From Gemmatimonadaceae bacterium (GTDB taxonomy: Bacteria > Gemmatimonadota > Gemmatimonadetes > Gemmatimonadales > Gemmatimonadaceae), in contig JACMOE010000396.1 in NCBI GenBank assembly GCA_014378185.1, positions 1 through 13,060 on the forward strand: a stretch of DNA of 13,060 nt. The letters are read 5' to 3'. Below the pieces are notes generated by a model, which searched no databases, was not told the origin of the DNA, and saw nothing but the letters and a program-made list of their open reading frames with translations. Of this stretch, positions 6,002 through 13,060 are shown piece by piece. Both the position numbers and the translations under genes were made by a program. Position 1 is the first letter of the stretch; every line of letters starts with the position of its first letter.

Positions 6002-7564
6002 ATGCCCCTTCAGGTCAAGTCCGTCCTTTGGGTCGACGATGAGGCGGAACTGCTCGAACCGCATCGCATCTTCTTGCGTGACAAGGGGTTCGAAGTCGAA
6101 ACCGCCACCAACGCCGACGATGCGCTGGAGATGGCACGGCGCCGCTCGTTCGCGCTGGTGCTGCTCGACGAACAGATGCCGGGCACGCGGGGACTGGATG
6201 CGCTGAAGGAGTTGAGCGAGATCGATCCCACCCTCCCGGTCGTCATGGTGACGAAGAGCGAGGAAGACGCGACGCTCACCGAGGCGCTCGGCAAGAACAT
6301 CGCCGGGTATCTGGTGAAGCCGGTCACACCGCGTCAGGTGTACGCGATGGTGGCGAAGCTGCTCGAAGGCCCGCGCATCCGCCAGCAGGTCGTTGCCCGT
6401 TCCTTCGTCGATCGCTTTCGCGCCATGCAGGCCGAGTCGCCGCGCGACCTCGACTGGCGGGGCTGGATCGACCGGTATCTCGAGATGGTGCAGTGGGATC
6501 TCGATCTGACGGCGGCCAACGAGATGGGATTGCACGAATCGCTGCGCGGGCTCTTTCCCGAGCTGCGCCGCGACTTCGCCGCCTACATGTCGCGCGCCTA
6601 TCCGGACTGGCTCGCGAACCTGGAAGGCGACCGGCCCCCGCTGTCGATCGACATCGTGAGCGAGTACCTCATGCCCGTGGTGGCGCAGGACAAGGCGGCG
6701 GCATTCATCGTGATCGATTGCCTGCGTCTCGACCAGTGGAAATTCCTCGAGCCCGTGATCGCGCCGCTGTTCGACATCGAGACGACGCACTACTTCGGGG
6801 TGCTCCCCACGGCGACGCCATACGCGCGGAACGCGCTGTTCAGCGGGCTGTTTCCCAACGAGATCGCAGCGCGATTCCCGGATTGGTGGGGCGAGCGCGA
6901 GGATGAGACGCTCAATGCCCACGAGAAGGACCTGCTCGAGGCGCAGCTGGTGGAAATCGGGCGCAAGGTGCCGGTGAAGTACGACAAGATCTCGTCATCG
7001 CACGAAGCCGATGAGCTGGAGCGCCGGCTGGCGAACGCGATCGCGCCGGAGGGCATCAGCGCCTTCGTCTTCAACTTCGTGGACCTGCTCACCCACGGCC
7101 GTTCCGAGTCGGCCATCCTGTACGAAGTGGCGCGAGACGAGATCGCCCTGCGACAGCTCACGCTCCAGTGGTTCAAGCGCTCGGCGCTGTTCAGCGTGCT
7201 CCAGGAGGCCGCTCGACGCAAGGTGAAGGTGCTCGTGACCAGCGACCACGGGTCCATACACTGCCACACGCCGGCCACGGTATTCGCGAAGCGCGATGCC
7301 AGCCAGAACCTGCGGTACAAGTTCGGCGAGGATCTGCGAGCCGAGAATCCGGAACTGGCCCTGCTGTTCACGAATGAAGATTCGCTGAAGCTGCCGCGAC
7401 GGGGCCTCGGCGCGAACACGTTGCTCGCCACGGGTGACAGCTTCTTCGTCTATCCTACCAAGCTGCGGGAATACCAGAGCCGGTACCGTGGGTCGTTCCT
7501 GCACGGCGGGGTCACACCCGAGGAGTGCATTCTGCCCGTGTCGCTCCTCACGCCGAAGCGCTAG
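6002..7564 (+). CDS. PorX-type response regulator: receiver domain plus PglZ (alkaline phosphatase superfamily) domain
   Basis: The 520-residue protein begins with a complete receiver domain (about 5-122): acidic pair Asp12/Asp13, phospho-acceptor Asp56 (LVLLDEQMPG), Thr84 and Lys106 (YLVKPVTP). A helical middle section (about 125-220) leads to a PglZ domain (about 230-515). There the likely metal ligands and nucleophile are Asp239 (VIDCLRLDQWK), the PTAT motif at 269-272, Asp361 and His365 (FVDLLTHGR), Asp415/His416 (SDHGSIH) and His501 (FLHGG). This is the architecture of Porphyromonas gingivalis PorX, which regulates type IX secretion and has phosphodiesterase activity; its output is not a classical DNA-binding domain. 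All key residues look intact, so an active zinc enzyme is expected. No sensor kinase or type IX component is in the window. The gene heads the plus-strand run, 2 nt before the exporter gene. Confidence 0.93.
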   Translation: MPLQVKSVLWVDDEAELLEPHRIFLRDKGFEVETATNADDALEMARRRSFALVLLDEQMPGTRGLDALKELSEIDPTLPVVMVTKSEEDATLTEALGKNIAGYLVKPVTPRQVYAMVAKLLEGPRIRQQVVARSFVDRFRAMQAESPRDLDWRGWIDRYLEMVQWDLDLTAANEMGLHESLRGLFPELRRDFAAYMSRAYPDWLANLEGDRPPLSIDIVSEYLMPVVAQDKAAAFIVIDCLRLDQWKFLEPVIAPLFDIETTHYFGVLPTATPYARNALFSGLFPNEIAARFPDWWGEREDETLNAHEKDLLEAQLVEIGRKVPVKYDKISSSHEADELERRLANAIAPEGISAFVFNFVDLLTHGRSESAILYEVARDEIALRQLTLQWFKRSALFSVLQEAARRKVKVLVTSDHGSIHCHTPATVFAKRDASQNLRYKFGEDLRAENPELALLFTNEDSLKLPRRGLGANTLLATGDSFFVYPTKLREYQSRYRGSFLHGGVTPEECILPVSLLTPKR

Positions 7565-7566
7565 CC

Positions 7567-9411
7567 GTGTATCGTCGCCTGCTTCGGTACCTGCGCCCAC
7601 ACAGTTGGCGCATGGCGGGCACCATCGCGTGCAACGTGATCGCCGCGGCGTTGGACGTCTTTTCGTTTACCCTGCTCGTGCCGTTCCTGAATGCGCTCTT
7701 CGGCGCACAGTCGCTCATCCCGCGGACGTCCGGGAGCTGGGTCATCGCGCTGCAGGATCGGCTGGTCGGCAACTTCCTCGATCCCGCAGACCGGCTGGGC
7801 TCCGTAGGCATCATGATGATCGCGATCATGGCGATCGTCGCGCTGAAGAACGTCTTCGTCTGGCTCGCGGGGCAGCTCGGCGCGTCGCTCCAGGAGAACG
7901 TCACGCGCGACCTGCGCGACAGCGTGTTCCGCCATCTCCAGCGGCTGCCGCTGGGATACTTCCAGCGGACCAAGGCTGGCCAGATCATCTCCCGTGTGCT
8001 GTCCGACACCGAGCAGACGAAGGCGCTCATCACCGAGCTCGTGACGCGCACCCTCCAGAACCTGGCGCAGATCGTCGGCACCATCGTCATCCTGCTCAAC
8101 TATTCGGTGCGGCTCACGTTCATCGCGCTGGTGATTGCCCCCCTGCTCACGCTGTCGTTGCAGCCGGTGCTGCGCAAGCTGCGGAAGGGACATCGCCGCC
8201 TGCGTGGCGACTATGGCGAGATCACCAGCGTGCTGCAGGAAGTGGTAAGCGGCATTCGACTGGTGAAGTCGTTCCGTGGCGAATCGTACGAAGACGCACG
8301 ATTTTCATCGGCGAGCGGCCGGTATTCATCGGGCATGGTGCGCATCACCCGCGTGGCCGCGCTGTCCCAGCCCATGACGGAATTGATCGGGACGTCGGTC
8401 GCCATGCTCATCCTGTGGGTGGGCGCTCGCGAGGTGCTGCTTGGCGGCGGCACGATGGACAGCGCGACGCTCATCACCTTCATGATCATGGTCATGCGGC
8501 TGCTGCCGCCACTCAAGCAACTCTCGCAAGCACCCACAACGGCGCAGCAGTCGTTCGCTTCCGCCGAACGCCTGTTCGAGGTGCTCGACCTGCCCACGGA
8601 AGCGCAGCTCGACGAAGGGCGGCGCGACGTGACCCAGCTGCGGAAGTCGATCGCCTTCGAACACGTGTCGTTTGCCTACGAGACAGAAACGGTACTCCGC
8701 GATGTGAGCTTTGTCGCGCAGCGCGGCGAGGTGGTGGCACTGGTTGGGGCGAGCGGGGCGGGCAAGAGTACGCTGGTGGACCTCATCCCGCGTTTCTACG
8801 AGCCGACGGCTGGGGTCATCCGCCTCGATGGTGTGGACACCCGCGAGCTCTCCCTCGCGTCGCTGCGCGGCCTCACAGGCATCGTCAGCCAGGACACCGT
8901 GCTCTTCAACGATACCGTGCGGAGCAACATTGCCTACGGCGCACCTGATCGGTTCACCGATGCCCAGATAGAAGCGGCCGCGCGCGCGGCCAACGCGCAC
9001 GATTTCATCAGCGAGTTGCCGGAGGGGTACGACACCGTGCTCGGGGAGCGCGGCACGCGCTTGTCAGGTGGGCAGCGGCAACGGCTCGCCATCGCACGCG
9101 CCCTGCTCACCGATCCTCCCATCCTCATTCTCGACGAGGCCACGTCGTCGCTGGACACGGACTCGGAACGACTCGTGCAAGAAGCGATTGATCGTCTCCT
9201 CGCCGGCCGAACCGTCTTCGTCATCGCCCACCGCCTCTCAACCGTCGTGCACGCAGACCAGATCCTCGTCCTCCAGCGCGGCGAGATCGTCGAGCGCGGG
9301 ACGCATGCCCAGCTGCTCGAGCGGCATGGCGCCTATCACCGCCTGCATGCCGCACAGGTCCGCCGCAGCGATGGCGACGCGCGCACCCCGGTCACTGCGG
9401 GAGCGTCCTGA
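7567..9411 (+). CDS. MsbA-like ABC exporter, fused membrane and ATPase domains
   Basis: The 614-residue half-transporter has about six membrane helices in the first 320 residues. An ATPase domain follows with Walker A GASGAGKST (about 394-402), the Q-loop in IVSQDTVLF, signature LSGGQRQR (about 499), Walker B ILILDE (about 519-524) and the H-loop in IAHRLST. Length, order and the intracellular-loop motif LPLGYFQRTKAGQIISR fit the MsbA/multidrug exporter family, which works as a homodimer in the inner membrane. Flipping a lipid A precursor or glycolipid is the favoured role because a glycosyltransferase and an LpxL-type acyltransferase follow immediately; drug export cannot be excluded. I chose the GTG at 7567, just after the upstream stop. 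A GTG at 7525 would add 14 residues inside the PorX-like gene and has its GAGGA too close to work. Confidence 0.92.
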   Translation: MYRRLLRYLRPHSWRMAGTIACNVIAAALDVFSFTLLVPFLNALFGAQSLIPRTSGSWVIALQDRLVGNFLDPADRLGSVGIMMIAIMAIVALKNVFVWLAGQLGASLQENVTRDLRDSVFRHLQRLPLGYFQRTKAGQIISRVLSDTEQTKALITELVTRTLQNLAQIVGTIVILLNYSVRLTFIALVIAPLLTLSLQPVLRKLRKGHRRLRGDYGEITSVLQEVVSGIRLVKSFRGESYEDARFSSASGRYSSGMVRITRVAALSQPMTELIGTSVAMLILWVGAREVLLGGGTMDSATLITFMIMVMRLLPPLKQLSQAPTTAQQSFASAERLFEVLDLPTEAQLDEGRRDVTQLRKSIAFEHVSFAYETETVLRDVSFVAQRGEVVALVGASGAGKSTLVDLIPRFYEPTAGVIRLDGVDTRELSLASLRGLTGIVSQDTVLFNDTVRSNIAYGAPDRFTDAQIEAAARAANAHDFISELPEGYDTVLGERGTRLSGGQRQRLAIARALLTDPPILILDEATSSLDTDSERLVQEAIDRLLAGRTVFVIAHRLSTVVHADQILVLQRGEIVERGTHAQLLERHGAYHRLHAAQVRRSDGDARTPVTAGAS

Positions 9412-9414
9412 CCC

Positions 9415-10503
9415 ATGCGGACACTGTTCTATCAATCCTCGGTGCACTGGAACGCGTCTTCGCGCGCCTTTGCCGTGGCGGCCCGGGGGCTGGCCGCGCG
9501 AGGCGAGCCGGTCACGGTGGTCTGTCGGGACGCATCACGTGCCCAGGCGGGCTTCCTCCAGGAGGGGCTGGACGTCGTTGGCGTGCCGCCGGCGACGACG
9601 GTGGCGCGCGATGCGTGGCGGCTGCGCGCCGTGCTCAAGGAAAAATTCATCGAAGTGGTGTTCCTGCACACGGAGCGCGAACATCTCGTCGCAAGCTCCG
9701 CCATGCGCCTGGCCGAGCGCGGTGCCGTGATCCGGCGCATCCCGGCTGGTGGCGCACCGGCCGCGGGTCGATCCGGAAAGTTCGCTGATCGCATGGCCAC
9801 CTCGCTCATGCTCTTCTCGACGGCATCCGATCGCGATCGTGCAGGACTCGCCGACCGCGCGCGCGTGGCGCCGCTGGGCGTCGATGTCGCAAGAGTGGAA
9901 TCCGCCCGCGCGCCCGCGCGGGCCATGCTCGGCATGAAGGACGAAGCGCAGCTCATCGTCTGCGCCATCGATGACCGGGCCGGCACGCGCGTCACCACAG
10001 CCATGCGCACACTCGCGCTGCTCGCCGAGCGTCATCCCCAACTCCGGATGGCCTTCGTTGGCCGCTCGGACGATGCAGACGACACGCGCATGCAGGCCGC
10101 TCCACTCGGCGCCACCTCCCTCGTCAAGTTCCTTGGCGAGCGCCCCGACATGCCCGCGGTGCCCGCTGCGGCCGACGTGGGCTGGGTGACGGCGGGCGGC
10201 GATGACGGGGCCTTCGCATGCCTCGATTTCATGGCGGCCCGCGTACCGGTGATTGCCGAGCGCTCGTCGCTGGTGTCGCACTTCGTGCCCGACGGCATCG
10301 CGGGGGTCCTGCTGCCGGCGGCGGACCCGAGCGACACCGCGTCTGCCGTCGCGCGTTTTCTGGCCGACGAAGGCACGCGAAAGGCCATGGGCAACGCTGG
10401 GTACACGCGAGCGCAGCGCGATTTTCGCGAGGATGCGATGATCGAGGGGTTTGCCGCTGCCGCGAACGCGGCGGGCGACCGGTCGCTCTGGGCGGCACGG
10501 TGA
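9415..10503 (+). CDS. GT-B fold glycosyltransferase (GT4-like) with a DX7D variant
   Basis: The 362-residue protein has the two-lobed layout of GT4 sugar transferases. An N-terminal acceptor lobe starts RTLFYQSSVHWNASSRAFA and is followed by AARGLAARG. The linker PLGVDVARV (about 153-161) corresponds to the family's P-x-G-V-D. A C-terminal nucleotide-sugar lobe contains LAERHPQLRMAFVG, VKFLGERPDMP and FMAARVPVIA. GT4 enzymes usually hold the donor sugar nucleotide with an EX7E pair; here the equivalent positions look like Asp263 and Asp271. There is no signal peptide or membrane helix, so it is probably cytoplasmic or membrane-peripheral. The start is 3 nt after the exporter stop, with GGGAG 11 nt upstream. 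Neighbours suggest it builds a lipopolysaccharide or related glycolipid. Donor and acceptor are unknown. Confidence 0.85.
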   Translation: MRTLFYQSSVHWNASSRAFAVAARGLAARGEPVTVVCRDASRAQAGFLQEGLDVVGVPPATTVARDAWRLRAVLKEKFIEVVFLHTEREHLVASSAMRLAERGAVIRRIPAGGAPAAGRSGKFADRMATSLMLFSTASDRDRAGLADRARVAPLGVDVARVESARAPARAMLGMKDEAQLIVCAIDDRAGTRVTTAMRTLALLAERHPQLRMAFVGRSDDADDTRMQAAPLGATSLVKFLGERPDMPAVPAAADVGWVTAGGDDGAFACLDFMAARVPVIAERSSLVSHFVPDGIAGVLLPAADPSDTASAVARFLADEGTRKAMGNAGYTRAQRDFREDAMIEGFAAAANAAGDRSLWAAR

Positions 10504-11426
10504 CCGCGCCAGTCACCCTCTCGCATCGCGCGGAAGTTTACGGATTGCGTGGCGCCGCAGCTGCATTGCGTCAATTGAGCTTTCGCCGCGCCGGAGACGT
10601 GGGCGAGTGGATTGGCCGGCGCTTCTACGACTGGGTGGGTATCCGGCGCGACGTGGTGGAGCGGCAGATACGTGCCGCCTTTCCGGGGCTCGCGGAGAAT
10701 GAAGTGAAGCGTGTTGCGCGGGAATCATACGGCAACCTCGGACGGACCTCCATCGAGACAGCCGTGCTGCCCAAGTGCACGCCGGCGGAAGTGGTCGGCC
10801 TCTTCGACATCATCGACAACTGGGCGATCGTCGAGGAAACCCTGGCGCGCGGGATGGGCCTGATCATGGTGTCCGGCCACCTCGGCAACTGGGAACTGGG
10901 CGGATCGTACATCGCGTCGCGCGGCGTGCACATGGAGGCCGTGGCGCGGCGGATGCAGAACCCGCTGTTCGACGAGTACCTCACGGAAACGCGGCGGCGG
11001 GTCGGCGTGCACGTCATTCACGATGCGGATGCGGTGCGTCGTGTGCCGCGAGTGGTGCGAACGGGAGGAGTCGCGGGTTTTCTGTTCGACCAGGGGGCCG
11101 CAGGGCTGGCGTCGACATGGGTCCCGTTCTTCGGCCGGTACGCCAAGACGCCGCGCGGGCCGGCGGTGTTCGCCCTGCGGCTCAACGCGCCCATCGTGTT
11201 CACATGCGCGGTCCGGGAGCCAACGGGGAGGTATTCCATGAAGTTCGAGGAGATCGCCGTGCAGCGGACAGGGGACCTGGATCGTGACGTGGAGGCGATC
11301 GTGGGTGAGTACACCAAGGCCCTGGAACGATGGGTCCGCAAGTATCCGGAGCAGTATTTCTGGCAGCACCGGCGCTGGAAGCATCAGCGTCCCGGCACGC
11401 CGCCCCAACTGGGAGATCCGTCGTGA
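10500..11426 (+). CDS. LpxL/HtrB-type lipid A (lysophospholipid) acyltransferase
   Basis: The 308-residue product belongs to the family that adds a secondary acyl chain to a lipid A precursor at the inner membrane. Its HX4E motif, HLGNWE, places catalytic His127 and Glu132. Other family landmarks are AFPGLAENEVKRVARESYGN before it, the ARRMQNPLFDEYL segment after it, FLFDQGA (about 194-200) with VPFFGR just beyond, and the C-terminal YFWQHRRWK. Proteobacterial LpxL has an N-terminal membrane helix, but here the first 40 residues are not clearly hydrophobic. The reading frame is open for 94 codons upstream, but the GTG at 10500 fits: it makes a GTGA overlap with the glycosyltransferase stop and begins at the family's usual N-terminus. 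Secondary acylation followed by MsbA-like flipping is a natural pairing for this run of genes. Confidence 0.9.
   Translation: MTAPVTLSHRAEVYGLRGAAAALRQLSFRRAGDVGEWIGRRFYDWVGIRRDVVERQIRAAFPGLAENEVKRVARESYGNLGRTSIETAVLPKCTPAEVVGLFDIIDNWAIVEETLARGMGLIMVSGHLGNWELGGSYIASRGVHMEAVARRMQNPLFDEYLTETRRRVGVHVIHDADAVRRVPRVVRTGGVAGFLFDQGAAGLASTWVPFFGRYAKTPRGPAVFALRLNAPIVFTCAVREPTGRYSMKFEEIAVQRTGDLDRDVEAIVGEYTKALERWVRKYPEQYFWQHRRWKHQRPGTPPQLGDPS
11411..11415 (+). promoter_or_regulatory. Shine-Dalgarno fixing the permease start
   Basis: GGGAG lies 7 nt before the GTG at 11423, inside the end of the acyltransferase gene. It supports that start over the longer reading frame open upstream to 11330. Confidence 0.7.
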
Positions 11427-12301
11427 ACGAGCGTGTTTCGCGAGCCCTCAGGGGCGATGCCAGGGCGTGGTTCGGCATCAGCGTCGTGGTGCTCATCATC
11501 CTGCTTGCGGTACTCGCCCCGCTGGTGTCGCACCACGATCCGCTGCGAATCGACCTGGTCCACCAGCTCCAGGGCCCGTCCACTTCGCACTGGCTGGGTA
11601 CGGACATCCAGGGCCGCGACGTGTGGGCTCGGCTCGTTTATGGGGCTCGCGTGTCGCTCACGGCGGGCATCGTGTCGCAAGCCATCGCGTTGCTCATCGG
11701 GCTCACGATGGGGCTCGTCGCGGGATACTACGGCGGCTGGGTGGACGAGATCGTGATGCGCCTGGCTGATGTGACGCTCGCGTTTCCCACGCTGCTGCTC
11801 CTGATCGCCATGGCGGCCGCGCTGCAGCCATCCCTCGGCGTGGTGTTCCTGACCATCGGCATCGTGGGCTGGGCGGGCATGGCGCGACTCGTTCGAGGGC
11901 AGGTGCTGGTGGTGCGACAGCTCGAATTCGTACAGGCGTCCCGGGCGCTTGGCGCGCGTGATACGCGTGTCGTACTACAGCATGTATTGCCGAGCGTGGT
12001 CGCGCCCGTGCTGATTGCCGCCACGCTCGGCGTGGCGGCGGCGATCATGGCGGAGTCGGCCCTGTCGTTTCTTGGCCTCGGCGTGCAACCGCCCACACCG
12101 AGTTGGGGCTCGATGATCGCGGATGGTCGCGACCTGAACCAGCTCCGCAACGCGCCGTGGACGTCCGTGGCACCGGGCTTTGCCATCGGCGCGGCCGTGC
12201 TGGGATTCAACCTTCTCGGCGACGCGCTGCGCGATGCGCTCGATCCACGGCACGCGTCCAAGAGCGCCGCGATCGAAGCGCCTTCCTCGGCGCGCACCTG
12301 A
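11423..12301 (+). CDS. DppC/OppC-type ABC transporter permease
   Basis: The 292-residue membrane protein matches the second permease of peptide/nickel (Dpp/Opp/Nik) importers. It has an N-terminal helix (GISVVVLIILLAVLAPLVS), then the OppC-family HWLGTDIQGRDVWARLVYGAR, then about five more helices. The cytoplasmic EAA-type loop EFVQASRALGARD ends at HVLPSV, where the ATPase docks. LSFLGLGVQPPTPSWG near the C-terminus is a strong family signature. Such permeases normally pair with a DppB-type subunit, two ATPases and a binding protein, yet none of those is in the window: an acyltransferase lies upstream and a PLP enzyme downstream. Partners may lie beyond the right edge or elsewhere. The GTG at 11423 overlaps the upstream stop as GTGA and has GGGAG 7 nt upstream. 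Confidence 0.93.
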   Translation: MNERVSRALRGDARAWFGISVVVLIILLAVLAPLVSHHDPLRIDLVHQLQGPSTSHWLGTDIQGRDVWARLVYGARVSLTAGIVSQAIALLIGLTMGLVAGYYGGWVDEIVMRLADVTLAFPTLLLLIAMAAALQPSLGVVFLTIGIVGWAGMARLVRGQVLVVRQLEFVQASRALGARDTRVVLQHVLPSVVAPVLIAATLGVAAAIMAESALSFLGLGVQPPTPSWGSMIADGRDLNQLRNAPWTSVAPGFAIGAAVLGFNLLGDALRDALDPRHASKSAAIEAPSSART

Positions 12302-12347
12302 GCGCGTCGATGGCTACGCGTCGTTGGCTGACAGGACAATTCGCACC
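12302..12347 (+). other. Short gap before the PLP enzyme gene
   Basis: This 46-nt gap is the largest between plus-strand genes. It contains AGGA at 12333-12336, 11 nt before the GTG at 12348, and CTGACA with a poor TATGGA 17 nt later. I would not call a promoter. Read-through from the permease gene is the simpler view. Confidence 0.4.
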
Positions 12348-13060
12348 GTGTATGGAGTGAAGGCCATCGATATCGAGCAACTGCGTCGCGATGAGTTCGC
12401 ATGGATGAACTCTGCTGACACCGTGTACATGAATGCCGCGAGCACGGGCCCCTCGCCACGCTGCTCCGTCGAGGCACAGGTGGACTTCGTGCGCCGACGC
12501 ACCGCGCCGCACAAGGTGGACTTCGACGATCAATTCGGTACGCTCGCGCGGTGCCGGACGCTCATCGCGGGAATGATTGGAGCGAGCGTCGGCGAGATCG
12601 CGCTCGCGACCAACACCGGCGCCGGCATCAACCTGGCGGCGTGGGGCCTTCCGCTCGGACCAGGCGACGAAGTGGTGGTATCAGACGGCGAATTTCCAGC
12701 GAACATGTATCCATGGCTCGCGGCCTCGCAGTCACGCGGCTACGGCGTCCACGTCGTTCCGCTGCGCGACGGCCTTCCAGATGAGGAGGCGATGCTCGCG
12801 GCGGTCACGCGGCGCGGTGTCCGGGCACTGTCGGTGTCGTGGGTGGGCTTTTCGTCGGGCGTGCGTGCCGACATCGATCGCCTTGGCGCGGCGTGCCGTG
12901 CGCATGACGCCTGGTTCATCGTGGATGGCATCCAGGGTCTGGGTGCGCTGACCCTCGATGTGCGAAACACCCAGGTGGACGTATTCGCCTCCGGCGGACA
13001 GAAATGGCTGCTGTCGCCCTGGGGCTCCGGATTCACCTATGTACGTGCGTCGGTGCTGGA
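12348..13060 (+). CDS. Class V aminotransferase-fold PLP enzyme (cysteine desulfurase/isopenicillin N epimerase-like), 3' end beyond window
   Basis: The frame stays open to the window edge, giving at least 237 residues of a protein normally about 380-400 long. Near the N-terminus YMNAASTGPSP is the usual 'YLNNASxGP' start of this group. ATNTGAGINLAAWGL (about 87-101) is the phosphate-binding region, FIVDGIQGLGA (about 190-200) gives Asp193 for the PLP ring nitrogen, and SGGQKWL gives Lys219 as the Schiff-base lysine. VVSDGEFPANMYPW matches the substrate-side loop. These enzymes include cysteine desulfurases, isopenicillin N epimerase-like proteins and amino-acid-modifying enzymes, so the reaction cannot be named. 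No catalytic Cys can be sought because that region is missing. GTG 12348 or 12357 suits the family N-terminus; ATG 12405 would cut it short. Confidence 0.88.
   Translation, partial: MYGVKAIDIEQLRRDEFAWMNSADTVYMNAASTGPSPRCSVEAQVDFVRRRTAPHKVDFDDQFGTLARCRTLIAGMIGASVGEIALATNTGAGINLAAWGLPLGPGDEVVVSDGEFPANMYPWLAASQSRGYGVHVVPLRDGLPDEEAMLAAVTRRGVRALSVSWVGFSSGVRADIDRLGAACRAHDAWFIVDGIQGLGALTLDVRNTQVDVFASGGQKWLLSPWGSGFTYVRASVL

Noticed and set aside
5741..6922. 393-codon open frame on the minus strand
   Set aside because: It runs antisense through the PorX-like receiver and half its PglZ domain and across the divergent promoter region; composition is Arg/His-rich without motifs.
6002..7564. PglZ protein as part of a BREX or Pgl phage-defence system
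   Set aside because: The N-terminal receiver domain and the absence of PglX, PglY/BrxC or BrxL neighbours point to PorX, not to a defence island.
7525..9411. GTG start at 7525 for the ABC exporter
   Set aside because: It would overlap the PorX-like gene by 40 nt, and its GAGGA abuts the GTG. The extra 14 residues have no membrane or family character.
10218..10499. 94-codon upstream extension of the acyltransferase frame
   Set aside because: It overlaps the glycosyltransferase gene and encodes an Arg/Gly-rich stretch with no LpxL-like sequence. The family N-terminus begins after the GTG at 10500.
1..13060. tRNA, rRNA, CRISPR array, transposon or prophage
   Set aside because: I found no regularly spaced repeats, no transposase or integrase motifs, and no structured RNA signature. 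Gene density and codon character are even across the window.

Overview
The window is GC-rich, densely coding bacterial chromosome with no tRNA, rRNA, IS element, phage gene or CRISPR array that I can see. The gene set (yebC-ruvC-ruvA order, diderm envelope genes, a PorX-type receiver-PglZ protein, many GTG starts and very high GC at third positions) suggests a Gram-negative, FCB-related or Gemmatimonadota-like bacterium. That placement is inference from protein flavour only.

Layout: a strand switch at about 5902-6001 divides the window. Left of it everything reads on the minus strand. In order of transcription: a small unrecognised protein (5901-5506), a RecA-fold ATPase resembling the C-terminal half of DnaB (5432-4581), a lipoprotein with TPR and CsgG/FlgO-like domains (4569-3193), a predicted outer-membrane barrel (3196-2060), then YebC (1972-1217), RuvC (1207-638) and RuvA (641-36). 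RuvB would be expected just beyond position 1. The ATPase, lipoprotein and barrel are packed tightly: a Shine-Dalgarno sequence overlaps one stop codon, and a GTGA overlap joins the next pair.

Right of the switch everything reads on the plus strand as one compact run: a PorX-like response regulator with a PglZ (alkaline-phosphatase superfamily) output domain (6002-7564), an MsbA-like ABC exporter (7567-9411), a GT-B glycosyltransferase (9415-10503), an LpxL/HtrB-type acyltransferase (10500-11426), a DppC/OppC-type permease (11423-12301) and the first part of a class V aminotransferase-fold PLP enzyme (12348 to the window edge). Gaps are 2-3 nt or GTGA overlaps as far as the permease, so these genes are probably co-transcribed. 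The exporter, glycosyltransferase and acyltransferase together look like lipid A/glycolipid assembly and flipping, headed here by a two-component output protein.

Two genes at transcription-unit heads (the PorX-like gene and the DnaB-like ATPase gene) have no Shine-Dalgarno sequence. Each has a TTGCTC box 17-18 nt from a -10-like hexamer that ends only 5-6 nt before the ATG, which suggests leaderless mRNAs. There is no gene-free stretch longer than about 100 nt.
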